Source: Diphasiastrum complanatum (Eukaryota; Streptophyta; Lycopodiopsida; Lycopodiales; Lycopodiaceae). Taken from it: a DNA stretch of 64,000 nt. The translations under genes and the position numbers were made by a program. Of this stretch, positions 49,558 through 60,420 are shown piece by piece; the first letter of the stretch is position 1, and each line of letters opens with the position of its first letter. The notes beneath the pieces were generated by a model, which was given only the letters and a program-made list of their open reading frames with translations, was not told the origin of the DNA and ran no database searches. The stretch covers positions 8,629,456 to 8,693,455 of the forward strand of contig CM055102.1 of assembly GCA_029204225.1 (NCBI GenBank), read 5' to 3'.

Positions 49558-52025
49558 AACTGGTGATGGTGCCAACGGACTTCTTGGCTACTATCAAGTT
49601 ATAAATTCTCGAAGAATCCAAGCTGAAATGCTAGCGAATAGTGCAAACATTCATATTACATACATGAATGAGCAATTAAAATCATTGCAGCAAACAAATC
49701 AGACATTGGCTAAAGAGATAACAAATCTAAAATCAGAGCTCACCAAATCTGTTACAAAGTTTGAAGAACTGCAATCTTCAAACATTAGTCTTCAAAAGAT
49801 ATTATATGGATTTCAGCGAAAGCGTCGAGTCTCAACGGATGACCAATCAAAAGACAATACTAAAAGGCGCAAACTAGATGTTTTAACACCAGGTGGTGGT
49901 GCTACTAAAAGATGCAAGAGATTGACGAAAGAATTTTTGAATAACATGGTCGGATATCATTTCCAAAGCACCAAACATATGAAGCAATTCATGAAGTGTG
50001 ATTTGATGCAGATTGTGGAAAATGAAATGAGTGATTCATTTCTTTTAAAGAGTGCAAGAAGACTTGCTACCGGGTTTCAACCGAATCCAAATGTTAGAGA
50101 AATAGTTTATGCATGTGATCAGGGAGGTGTGAGTCAAAAAGGATATAGAGCATTGAAAAAATTTATGAAAAAATCTGACCAAAACCGATTAAAACGACAT
50201 CAAATATTACCCGCTTACAAATTGCTTCAAACTACAAAGCGAGAATGCAATTCATTTATAGAAAATGAATTAGGTGAATTTTTCCATATTCAGGATACTT
50301 TTAAAATATCCAACAAGCAAAAGGGATCTATTGTTCGTTTTCATTATAACTAATACAACAATATATTTTTGGATCTAAAAAAGGTCCAAGCAATGATGAT
50401 ACGACATTACAATGTCAAAAGAGATGGTGAGTTCGTTTCACAACAATTTCAGTTATTATTTTTCTATTTTTCGTAAGCAACAATTATTGTATGCTATTTA
50501 CAAGAATTTGGTATTGTAGATATTGGAGGCAAAGCTATATTTGTCATTAAGTTGGATGAAGCAGAGATCGTAAAAGGTTGCAAACTAGAACGTGTCACAA
50601 TCACGTTGATGAACCAAGCATTGCAAGAGTCAACTGGAAGTGAGTCCAATAAATTTAGTGTGCAATCCGAAAATCATGTATGGTGGATAGCTGCATTCGA
50701 ACTTCATAAAGAGATCCACGATGTGTTGAAGTGGGTATTTGAACGATGCAATATATCCAAGGTAATACAAGCACAAAATGGAGGACAATTGCTAAGTGTT
50801 GATGGGCAAAATTTTACTGTGGAATGGCACTTAGCTGCCGATTTGAAGACCCTAAAATGCATGTTTGGTTGCGGGCTCGGTGCGAATGCCAAACATTTTT
50901 GCATATATTGTATGTCTGAAAGTGGCCGAAATAAAGGTGTGTTGCATTGCAACCAACAAGTTCCACCAAACAGGCAAATCTAGACAAAGCATGGAGTCCC
51001 GTATTAGAGATTCCTCTCGAAAGAGTTCATTTTTGCACGATGCATGGTGAATTGCGGATATTGGACAAGTTGTTATATTTGCATTGTTACTATGCATGGA
51101 ATATGCAACCCAAATCACACACGGATGCTAGCATTCAAAATCTAGAGATAGTGTTATCAAAAATGGGACTTCACGGAGGCCATGTGAATCTTTCCAAGGA
51201 CGTTGAGTTGAGTGGAAAAACTCAAGACTTGTCGACAAAAGTTTCCATGGGGGGCGCAAAAGCAAGGCATTTCTTGTCTAATCATACTGGACGAGAATGT
51301 AGTCTTCAATGGGAGTATTGGAAGAGAGTGTGTGAATGCACAACAAATATTGGCTCGGATCCCCGTATGGTTGCCACACGTGCAAAGGTGTGGCAAGCAT
51401 TTGATGCTTTGTCACTAACTATCAATAAAAAAGACTTGAGGGAGGAAGATTACGATAGATATCAGACGGAAGTACAAGCATTCACTCGATTGATGATTTA
51501 TGCATGGGGAGAAACACACATCACTCATTATATGGTCAGTGTTTTGTCTTTATTTTCTCTTTGTAAGTTCTATCCAAGTGAAACGTACTAATTAGATTCT
51601 TTTGCAAATAGCACATTTTGTACGCTCATGGACCTTGGTTTTTAAAGACATATGGATCATTGGCTATTTGGAATACCCAAGGAATGGAGAAGAGTCATTA
51701 CAGGGCCAAGGCTGTGTATTTCAAAAATTCAAGACACGATGGAGGTAAAGGTCTTAGCAATGCCTTGGTAGAGATATTTCAGTAGTTTTATAGAGGAGTT
51801 TTGAGCAGACAAAACATTGAAGAAACACAAGCTCAAGGGTTGACTTCAATGATCTCTTCATCAAATTTAGCCAGAAGAGCCGCTTGGAAGTCATCCACAG
51901 CTAATGCAAGGCATAGGGAATGGAGAATGTCTCGGGTTTGTGTAGGAAAGCGGTGGGTTCCTCGACAAAGAACATCCAATGAAGAGGATGGCATTTTAGA
52001 AATAGCACACAATGAACAAACATAA
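49558..52025 (+). pseudogene. Unclassified DDE-type transposase-like gene with introns
   Basis: The first long frame (from about 49560) has a coiled coil (NEQLKSLQQTNQTLAKEITN), a basic stretch (RKRRVSTDDQSKDNTKRRK) and LPAYKLLQTTKRECNSFI. One TAA at 50351 interrupts it. It continues VQAMMIRHYNVKRD to an intron, about 50432-50518 (GTGAGT donor, TTGTAG acceptor). Exon 2 has FVIKLDEAEIVKGCKLERVT, VEWHLAADLKTLKCMFGCGL and ANAKHFCIYCM. After a frameshift near 50960 it gives LERVHFCTMHGELRI and RVCECTTNIGSD. A second intron is 51535-51611. The last exon has HGPWFLKTYGSLAIWNTQGM, EKSHYRAKAVYF and, after a TAG at 51783, FYRGVL, with a stop at 52025. The order Asp (KLDEA or AADLK), CxxC, HxxH, Glu (MEKSH) suggests an RNase H-fold transposase. 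I cannot assign a superfamily. Confidence 0.6.
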
Positions 52026-52139
52026 TCTATTGAGAATATTACATTGTTTTGAAGTATAGTGGTATAATTTATTTGATTACTATAAGTAGACTTTATTTGG
52101 TACAATATTAAAATCATGTCTATTTTTGAAAAACTCTTC

Positions 52140-52147
52140 CCTATATA
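52140..52147 (+). promoter_or_regulatory. TATA box before the second ORF
   Basis: CTATATAAG, 130 bases before the ATG at 52272 and 115 bases after the stop of the transposase-like gene. It suggests that the downstream ORF has its own promoter. Confidence 0.45.
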
Positions 52148-52271
52148 AGACCACTTTATCTCATTTTCAAGCACACATTTTTCTTGCTCTCTTGGCTTTC
52201 TTAGTTTCGAATACATGCTTTGCACTTGTGCTCGTACTAATAGTCTTTCGTATTGTCTCATTACGTTCACG

Positions 52272-52790
52272 ATGCATCCTTCGAAGACAAAGTTGGCAAA
52301 TCTATTGGCCGACACAACATTTGCTGATCAAATAGATCGCATCTATGCTATGTTCACTGCCAGAATAGATACCCTAGCAACTCTACATGCGAATAGTGAT
52401 GATTTCAGGTATGTAAGTGAGTATATAGAAGAGAACTTGATGCCTTACTCGGTAAGAATACCTGGCTATGATATTTCTTGGATTTCGTATAATTTGCTAA
52501 CATATGTATGGAAAGGAGATAGACCTTTTGCTGCCCGACTCAATAGGTTTGTTAGCCACCTGGGGAACGAGCACTTTTTGAAGTTAACATGCGATCAACA
52601 AGTAAATTTTAATCTCAAAAGTGTAGGAAACAAGTTCTTGTCAAGTGAAATTACTGTGATTTTTTCTGTTGAATGAATTTCCTACAAATACCGTTGAAGA
52701 AAAATATGATCCTAGCATGAACGTCAGCGAAATGGAAGAGCAAGAAGCAGAAGAGGAATTAACACCTGTGAAGGAAGCAGAGCTTGCATG
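52272..52790 (+). CDS. Unknown small protein next to the transposase-like gene
   Basis: From ATG 52272 the frame runs to 52676 (MHPSKTKLANLLADTTFADQ, then RIYAMFTARIDTLATLHANS, PYDISW-like PGYDISWISYNLLTYVWKGD and FVSHLGNEHFLKLTCDQQ). From about 52670 a second frame, shifted by one, continues NEFPTNTVEEKYDPSMN and a Glu-rich tail to TGA at 52788-52790. The acidic tail could be the true C-terminus after a frameshift or a missed intron. I recognise no family. It lies on the same strand as the transposase-like gene, between it and a copia fragment that starts near 52850, so it may be the accessory gene of the same transposon. Confidence 0.45.
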
Positions 52791-52847
52791 ACAGATGGCT
52801 TCAATTGCATCAACATCTGCCCAACCGGAGGACATAGACGACTCCGA

Positions 52848-53991
52848 TCACATGCTGCAAATACGTGACCTTGCCCCAGTGATAATTAAGAGTATTTGTT
52901 TCTGCATGACTTGCAATATATAAGTATCCATGCCTCTTATTGCAAGAATCTTATTTGTCCTATCAACAACTCTGCACTGATCAAATTTGAATTCTACTTT
53001 ATGTGTTAGATCAACAATTCTTCTAAAAAATAGTAGATTCATAAACATATTAAGTTTATAAAGGACTTTAGAGAGTAGTTTGAATTTATCATTCTAGAAG
53101 CTTAGATTTATAGTGCCTTTACCTTCGATAGCACAGGTATTGTTGTTGTCAAGGTAAACATACTTTTTGGTATTATAAGGCGTATAGGACTAGAAACAGT
53201 CGATATGACTGGTCACATGTGCTAAGTGGCTCCAAAATCAAGCAACCCCAAGGCGTCGTCTAATGTTTTTTGATGGTTGATCATGAATGCATATTCATCC
53301 ACTTCTTTACTAGGGGCATGAGATGTTTCTACAACTACATGCACTCGTTGATTCGATTGCGTCTTGTTTTTGTTCTTAGCTTTCAGTATCCTGCAATTTT
53401 GAATCTCGTGGTTGGTGTGCTTGCAGTACTTGTAGAACATCTTCTTCTTTGTCTATTAATTTGATGACTGCTCTTGACGCTATGTCAGCTTCTGATTCAA
53501 CTTGAATGATTTTGGGCCTTTCTTCTTCTACTTCTTTGAGCCTCTATCTACATATAGAATGTGCAAGTTGAGAAACTAGAAACCCTTCCTTTGATTCTCT
53601 TCCGACAAAAACATAGTAATAACTCTTGAGAGAGTTAAATCTAAGTGTGTTGTTATGATCATCTCCCAGTTTTATCATATGTAGATGGCAGGCTCGATAG
53701 TAGTGTCATTAATGTGTCTTGATCATTGATGACTAATCCAACAATAGCCATCTGTTGCATGCAGTTCTTGAACTAGTTTATGTGATTCTATAATGAGTCA
53801 CCATTAAACATTCTCAATGAGAAAAAATTTCTTCTAAGTTGCAACTTGAAAGTTATGTCCCTCACATCATACAGTGTACTAAGGATGTCCCAAACTTCTT
53901 TCGATGTCCGAGCTTTAGATACATGGCCGATTTGTATATCTAATATGTTGAGCATGATCAACATGATCATGCTCAACATATTAGCTTCCAT
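52848..53991 (-). pseudogene. Copia gag and protease fragment (outer element)
   Basis: From 53991 down: QIGHVSKARTSKEVWDILST (UBN2-type gag), FKLQLRRNFFSLRM, then broken frames with NDQDTLMTLLSSLPSTYD. The zinc knuckle is at 53435 (YCKHTNHEIQNC) and a protease motif near 53225, LLDFGAT (family DSGAT). Downstream lie VYLDNNNTCAIEGKGTI, LYKLNMFMNLLFF and VEFKFDQCRVVDRTNKI, the protease-to-integrase link. The N-terminal part of this gag continues at 58236-58350, on the other side of the nested element at 54007-58235. The fragment ends at 52848 beside the transposase-like locus. Confidence 0.85.
53941..53983. repeat. Perfect 20-nt inverted repeat with a 3-nt loop
   Basis: The arms 53941-53960 and 53964-53983 are exact inverse complements around ACA. 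The palindrome sits in the gag frame and encodes a Met/Leu-rich stretch there (NMLSMIMLIMLNIL), unlike the rest of the domain. Confidence 0.95.
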
Positions 53992-54006
53992 CTGTATATT
54001 TTTTTT

Positions 54007-54664
54007 TGAAATTTAAGATCCAATATAATCCTAAATGTGGATCTAGGCACAATAAAAGATGCACAAAAACAATTGTCAAATTTGTAAGCAATTCTACACA
54101 TAGACTTTCTAGTTTGATCAGGGTCTACATAACATAATATAGAATTAAAAGCTATTCAACATATTAAGAGATTTGATCCTCATCTCTATAAATAGGTCAT
54201 AAATCAACAACATATTGTTTATTACCACTCTCCAATAGAGATAAATCAAACATACATCGAGTATTCTACTCTCAAGTAGAAGAGACTAAAGAATAATGAG
54301 ATAGTATTCACTCCAAGTCTTCCAAAAGTGGAATGCCACTTAGGTTCAATATTATCTAGGCCCTACCTGCTGTTCATAAATAAAAGTTATGACTCTCTCT
54401 TCTTGCTCTAGAGTGGTTTGCCCTATCTTATCCATAACTTGCCCTAAACTAGTCATAATGGCCAAAATTGCCATGTAAAGCTAAAAATGAACTTTTGAAT
54501 GACTTTGTGACTAAGTGAATTTGGACCCACTTAAAAATTGTTCATGTACCCTACCTTGACATGTGTGAGTAACCATGCGAAGTTTATTTGCTAATTTGGC
54601 CTCATATAGGCTCAAAGTGCCAAACTAACTAGAAAGCTAGACAACTAGTTGACAACTTTCACAC
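54007..54664 (-). repeat. 3' LTR of the nested copia element
   Basis: Collinear with 57562-58235, but where that copy holds a 69-bp (TC)n it has only GACTCTCTCTTCTTGCTCTAG. Confidence 0.88.
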
Positions 54665-54738
54665 TCCCTCTTCAAGTAGTTTTATCATAGATTTAGAACA
54701 TAAACCAAGATGAGATCTATGCTTTATGAATAAGTCTA

Positions 54739-55740
54739 TTATGAGCATCTATAAATATGAAATGGAAGGACTTCATAATTGATACAGATAATAGTGTTGA
54801 TATTGGATGCTTCATTATTTCTTACATCAATTTTACATATCAAGATGAAAAACCAACATGAAGAAGTACATAGAATCATGCTTCCACCTTTGATATCTCT
54901 AGAAAAAAATAGCAACCAAGTAATGAATGTGAGTGAACTTGCCTCCTCCATATTTCACTTCATGTGAAGTGTATGTGTCCAAAACTCCCATAAATGAGAC
55001 TCCATTGCCACCTTGCCATAAAGAACTATCAACCCTTAACAAACCATGACTAAAAGAGTACAAAAATGATGCTAATATAGCTCCACATGACTTCATATAA
55101 CTAGTAGATAGCACTCGTCCATCTTCAAGATTCATCCGATACAATAAACTGACTATATATTCACCAAAATTTGACAATTTCCACATATTGACATGACATT
55201 GCTCAAACATGAAGTTAGATTAGTAAAGTAGGTTTTAGCAACACTTTTTTGTTTCTCCTTTTACCTTAATTTATTCTTTAATAACTTGAAGAAATAGATC
55301 CTTAGTGCTTTGGCCATTTGATTTCCCTTCGATGCTCTTTACTAGCTCCAAATTGCCACTTTTCCCCCTGTGTCGATGAAGCACAATAAGATCATCCATT
55401 CTATCTTTCACTTGAACATCAAAATCGTAGAACAAAACCTCATTTCAAGATCCATTAATGACATCCATTTCATGAAGACAACCATCCATTTGCATACCAG
55501 CATCTACACAAGAAGATGTACCAAAATATGTGTGAAAAGCAAAGTGTGTACCTTCCACAACTTGCTTACCCTTATCATCATATGTACGTCTAGATGACTT
55601 TTGTCTTTGCCTTGAGGAGATTGTTTTAACTTGACTTGGAGAGGGGTCTCCACCACAATTATTATCCAAAAATCCATCTTTATCACCATCAAAATCCATA
55701 AATAACATCAAGCTTATCCACATTTTCCTCTTAAAAAAAA
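54739..55740 (-). pseudogene. Unrecognised 3' region of the nested copia element
   Basis: Frames at 55723-55445 (MDFDGDKDGFLDNNCGGDPS, then a basic stretch) and 55210-54899 (GEYIVSLLYRMNLEDGRVLS, FSHGLLRVDSSLWQGG, VSFMGVLDTYTSHEVKY) are interrupted by stops. They occupy the place of RT and RNase H but match neither. This may be an accessory region or captured sequence, as in the element ending at 9730. No domain is recognised. Confidence 0.4.
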
Positions 55741-57549
55741 AACATGCATAGAAATGTTGAATTCTGTTGATAGATCTTCATCTCCATTTGCCAACTTTAA
55801 GCACTTGATCTTCATGTTGAATTGACTCTCTGTAGCATTCTTGAACTTGAGAAAAACAACAAGGACTTCATTCTTACCCTTTAGAAGTTAAATCCAACAA
55901 TATCATTCTACAAAAGTCATCAATGCAAGTCACATGCGTCTTTGCTCCTCCATTACCCAAAGCACTAGTACAATGCACATCCAAAATGTACTAAGTAAAA
56001 AGACATCTTAGATTTTGAGAAACAACCTATATGACCTTGACATTGAATAAAGCTCAGAAACTTGCTCCATTGTCATCAACCCACCATGGTTAGAAATAAC
56101 ACATCCATCAAGTTTATAGAGCTTCCCTTGTCTCTTGCCCTTGGCAATCAAGGAACCATTCATGCTTATCAAACAAGAATTACCAACAAATTCCACTTCA
56201 AAATCTTTGATACACTAAGAACATTCCGAGTAATGGAAGGATGAACAACATATTCTCTAATCTTGCATTCCTATTTGTAGATGAATGAAAAATAGGAATA
56301 GTACCAATGCCCTTGATAACACATTTACCATCATTGGCCATGTTGATGACTTCTTCTCTCCTTCATAAGTCACCAAAGAAGTGAAGCATTATTTGTGATG
56401 TGTCATATGAAAGCTTGCTCCACTATCAATCCACCATGGATCAATATCTCCATCATTGGTTAGCAAACTAGAAGACACCAAAAGATAATCACCATCGCAT
56501 TGTTCGTCCTCATCAAAAGTGAAATTTCCTTGCATCTTTCCTCGCTCTCTCTTCCTTTTAAAACATTCACTTGCACATTGACCTTTAATTCCACAATTAA
56601 AGCACTTCAACTTTGACTTGTACCCTCAAAAGAAGATGTCTCACCTTGATTCAAGCTTGTCTTCTTGAATCTCTTTCCTTTGTTCTTGTCTTTAAATTTT
56701 CCTTTTGAAAACAATGTGTCTTCTCCTTCTTGAGTAGAAGTATCTCTTTCTCTTGCTTGTAACCTGTGCACTTCAGCCACTAAGACCTCTTCCAAGTCCT
56801 CCACACTTAGAAATGTCTTCTCGATTGCCAAACTTTGTACAAGGTTAGCTTGATCTCATCCAACAAACCATTTAGCATTACTTGAGCAAGCTTAACATCC
56901 TTAATGCTACTATCAATGCATGCAAAATCATCATTCAAGGCTTTGACTCTTAAAATAAAGGTGTGAGCACATTTCCCTTCATTTTGGCTACTTTGGAAGA
57001 TTTGTCTTCTTACGGTTAGAACCCTAGAAGTGGACTTACTTTCATATACCACCTTCAATGCATTCTATGCTTCACTTGAAGATGTGCACTTACCAATTTC
57101 CTTGAGAAGTTCATTGGTGACATTCATCTTGATGATGTGGACTACCTTCTTGGCCCTTTTATCATACCTAACATGGTCTAGAAGCACCAAAGGCCTCTCC
57201 CTGCAACAATGTCCATTACCTCATGCAAGTCAAGCAAGGATTTGATCCTCACTTTCCAAGTTGAATATTGGTAGAGTTGAGCCTATTAGTAGCCAGCATG
57301 CCAGATGATTACTCCTCCTCTTTGAACCTGTTTTAATGCACTAAGCACTCACACTCCTCTCAACAAATGAATGAATATTGAAATCACAAAGACTTAGAAC
57401 CTTGCATTCTATCTCTCTTGAAACTTGTCAAATCAAATGTAGATTTTTGATGAATCTTGATCAACACATGTAGACAAATGCAAAAGATCATGCTAGATTG
57501 ATGGAAAACCCTATTTTAAAGAACTTGCTATTTTTGGCCACCAACATGC
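55741..57549 (-). pseudogene. Copia gag, protease and integrase scrap
   Basis: From the primer-binding site downward: gag with VYESKSTSRVLTVRRQIFQS, HTFILRVKALNDDFACIDSS and LAQVMLNGLLDEIKLTL. Then LSVEDLEEVLVAEVHRLQAR, a Lys-rich stretch, and the knuckle CFNCGIKGQCASEC (His replaced by Cys). The protease motif is intact (WWIDSGASFHMT, about 56420). The protease-integrase link reads KDFEVEFVGNSCLISMNGSL and GKLYKLDGC. A short integrase piece (DDFCR, VFLKFKNATESQFNMKIK) is at about 55930-55850 and then ends. Several frameshifts separate these blocks. The gag is closely related to the one at 60.1-60.4 kb. Confidence 0.85.
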
Positions 57550-57561
57550 TCTAATGCCATG

Positions 57562-57920
57562 TGAAAATTTAAGATCCAATATGACCCTAAATGTGGATCT
57601 AGGCACAATAGAAGATGCACAAAAACAATTGTCAAATTTGTAGACAAGTCTACGCAAAATTTCTAGTTTGATCAAGATCTACATAACTAACAAAATCAAA
57701 AGATATTCAACATATGAAGAGATCCGATCTTAATCTCTATAAACATGTCGTACAATATCAACAAATCATTTCAACACTCTCCAATAAAGATAGATCAAGC
57801 ATACATAAAGTATTCTACGCTCAAGTAGAAGAGAACCAGAAAATATGATATAATATTCACTCCAAGCCTTCCAAAAGTGGAATGACAGTTACACCCTACC
57901 TACTATTTATAGCTAAAAAT

Positions 57921-57994
<74 letters not shown>

Positions 57995-58235
57995 CTAGCT
58001 TATCTTAAACTTGCGCTAAACTAGTCATAATGGCCAAAATTGCCATGTAAAGCTAAAAATGAAATTTTGAATGACTAAGTGACTAAGTGAATATGGAAAA
58101 ACTTAAAAATTGGTCATGTAACCTATCTCACATGTGTGAGAAAATTATGTGAAGATTGTTTGCTAATTGGGCATCATATAGGCTCAAATTTTCAAACTAA
58201 CTAGAAAGCTAAAAAACTAGTTGACAATTTTCACA
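57562..58235 (-). repeat. 5' LTR of the nested copia element, with a (TC)n expansion
   Basis: It contains an uninterrupted TC run at 57923-57991. The same position in the partner LTR is a short mixed CT sequence. Confidence 0.88.
57923..57991 (-). repeat. (TC)n microsatellite, 69 bp
   Basis: Reads (GA)n on the minus strand, the coding strand of the LTR element containing it. It is the only array of this class with TC on the plus strand. Confidence 0.98.
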
Positions 58236-58553
58236 ATTGTTGTGTCATTTTCTTCGCGTCTGACTTTAAAACCTATGACAACATCATACAAATCCTTGGC
58301 CATTAGCACTATTTCATCTTTAATTTTCATAGATGGTAGTTGGATCCATCAATCTTGTCTATAATGAGAATCCATGTGGAACTTAGTCTAAGTGATAGTG
58401 ATAACTATTAGTGACTTAAGAATAAAATCTAGTGCTATTATTAGAACAAAAAGATGATTACAATAGAATTAGGTTCTGTAGGATGCTTCTGATATCAAGC
58501 AATGCTGAGACCAGATATTGGGTTCAAGTAACTTAAAGTAGCTCTAATACCAT
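58236..58553 (-). pseudogene. Start of the outer copia gag, with primer-binding site
   Basis: The minus strand reads KIDGSNYH, then LMAKDLYDVV-like words (broken frames), the N-terminus of copia gag that continues at 53991. The primer-binding site TGGTATTAGAGC is at 58541-58552, directly after an LTR end ...TTCCAACA at 58553. This fixes the outer element as minus strand, with its 5' LTR above 58553. Confidence 0.75.
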
Positions 58554-59000
58554 GTTGGAAAAATTCTTTGGAAATTTCTCATTGCATGTGCTACGCCTTT
58601 GGAATTATATCAGGATGGTGAGTCAAACAACTCAACTAAATCTACTTGATTCTAGCTTTGAAGTCATCAGAATCGATAACGTCAATTACATAGACAAATA
58701 CAAAGTTTCAAGACTATTAGTTGCGGAAGCGACAAATGTTTCAAAAAAAATTATAAGAGAGCAATACAAGATAGAATGATTACATCAGAGTAGGATACAT
58801 TTGCTCTGAAATAATTTTAAATGCAATAAGACAATGAATTGATTTAAAAACTAATAAAATACAAGTCATTTGAAATGATGAGCAGAAGACACTTGTGGTG
58901 ATAATCGCATACTCAAAACTAGCTTTGTTTCTATAACAACTTCAATAATACAAAGATATTGATAGCTTATTCTGACTCTCTTTCTGAATCTAATCAATGT
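58553..59000 (-). repeat. Probable 5' LTR remnant of the outer copia element
   Basis: The LTR end at 58553 is defined by the adjoining primer-binding site. No partner LTR is present in the window, so the start is unknown. No gene is seen. Confidence 0.5.
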
Positions 59001-59004
59001 AATC

Positions 59005-59135
59005 TGAGGAATTGTGGTGGATAGATAGTGGGGCTAGTTCCCATATATCAAGTTCTAAAAATTCCTTCACTAGTGTCATGCATCATCAAAAACTTTGTGT
59101 CTCAGTGATGTTCTTTATGTACCCAAGACTCAGAC
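59005..59135 (+). pseudogene. Copia protease scrap
   Basis: The plus strand reads LWWIDSGASSHISSSKNSFT, then, after a shift, SDVLYVPKTQTNQ. This is the copia protease active-site region (DSGA) and the start of the link. It is isolated, with no gag before it and no integrase after. Confidence 0.8.
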
Positions 59136-59529
59136 AAATCAAGCAATCGGATCAGAATGATCCTACTACTGCACGAGGCAGTGGTTTAATGATAGCTCAC
59201 AAAGCATGAAAAACCAATTCTATTGGTGAAATAACAAGAATTATGCAAATGACAATGTCTTATCAACTTCTCATTGAATTGGGTGATCTACTTATAGATC
59301 AAGTACAAGCACAACCTATATGCTGATTCAGTAGGTCTGGCACATGTGGAGAGTGCCACATCATTTAGATCCACCAATGGGAGCAAGCTATTCCCATACA
59401 ACAAAGTTGACTTATGCTAATAGCTAAAATCCAACCACTAGTCTTCTTGAAAATAGGAATCTCCCCTAAAAAATAGGTTCTAGGAGAATATGTACATGTG
59501 ATATAGTACTGCCAGCTTCACGTGTTAAT
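59136..59529. other. No gene seen; LTR-like sequence
   Basis: Contains CACATGTGGAGAGTGCCACATCATTTAGATCCACCAATG-type words like those in the LTR at 8884-9730, but no clear ends. Confidence 0.35.
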
Positions 59530-59775
59530 ATCATCTAGCATGTGGGCCATCTTCTGGTTTCAGGTCAGCACCTTCTACTACATCCCAAAGATCTCTATCT
59601 ATCAACATCATCCGGAATTTAAACTTTCAGATGTAGAAGTTAGAACCATTGAACTTGTCAATGATTCTAGCCTTGTTGGATGATGACGAAGAGCTACCAA
59701 GATGAGACATAATAACAGTAATATAAATGGAACAAACTTAAACTCTCGGTTTATTTGAGCTAAGCTTTGATACCA
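59530..59775 (-). pseudogene. Copia primer-binding site and gag N-terminus
   Basis: TGGTATCAAAGC lies at 59764-59775 on the minus strand. The ATG at 59710 starts MSHLGSSSSSSNKARIIDKF, followed by NGSNFYI, a stop in place of Trp, and LIDRDLWDVVEGADLKPEDG. This is the typical copia capsid start (F.G.N(F/Y)..W...M), with one in-frame stop. The rest of the element is missing below 59530. Confidence 0.85.
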
Positions 59776-59984
59776 ATCTGATGGGGCAAGGGAGATAGAA
59801 GAACGTGAACGGAGAAGAGAGCAAGAATATTGCGGAACAGCTGCACCGCTATTTTCTCATTGTCATCTATCATTTTTTCTTTCTCATTCTCCAACACACA
59901 AACCGTAGATGCCCCAGGGTTGAAAAATCCAAAGGTAACAACAGTAATTGCAAGGGGGGCTCCGCTCTAAGTCAATCAAGAAGT

Positions 59985-60420
59985 TAGCACACAACAAGTC
60001 TTGATCCCAAAATGGTTTAGGAAGATTTGCACTTAACCTCATAGCTTGGGCACCTTCACATATTGTCCTATTCTTCCTCTCGGCCACTCCATTTTGTTGA
60101 GGTGTCCCCTCCTCCTCAAGCACTAGATCCTAGTGGAAAATTGGTTCTCCTTTGCAATCTTGAACTTTACAAAGACATCATACACTTCATCTTTGCTTTT
60201 TAGTAGATATGCCCAATAATATCTACAAAAATCATCAAGGCTTTGAAAAATTTGTCTTCTTAGAGTCAACACTCTAGATGTAGACTTGGATTCATAAAGC
60301 TTCTTCAAAGCTTCCCAAGCTTCATGAGATGAATTGCACTTACCAATCTCCTTGAGTAGCTCATTGGTAACATTCATCTTGATCATGTGTAGAGCTTTCT
60401 TTGCTCTCTTGTCCTAAGAT
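59985..60420 (-). pseudogene. Copia gag joined directly to integrase by deletion
   Basis: From 60420: DKRAKKALHMIKMNVTNELL, HEAWEALKKLYESKSTSRVL, LRRQIFQS (gag), then without a break DDFCRYYWAYLLKSKDEVYD and VFVKFKIAKE, which is the integrase core. After a frameshift near 60125 it reads [20 protein letters not shown] and [18 protein letters not shown]. The gag-integrase join is near 60240, and the remaining gag, zinc knuckle, protease and integrase zinc part are lost. The gag block matches that of the nested element at 56.8-57.1 kb. Confidence 0.88.

Larger units (their letters stand above)
54007..58235 (-). mobile_element. Nested copia element with 660-bp LTRs
   Basis: The 3' LTR is 54007-54664 and the 5' LTR 57562-58235, both TGTGAAA...TTTCA on the minus strand. 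The polypurine tract GAAGAGGGAG lies just above 54664. The primer-binding site, 57549-57560, reads TGGCATTAGAGC (two changes from TGGTATCAGAGC). The element interrupts the gag frame of an older copia copy. The flanks ACAAT on one side and A-run-AAAAT on the other fit a decayed 5-bp duplication. The interior has gag, zinc knuckle, protease and an integrase scrap, but no RT. Confidence 0.85.

Noticed and set aside
55370-55597. Plus-strand 75-residue ORF
   Set aside because: Shadow of the minus-strand frames of the nested copia element.
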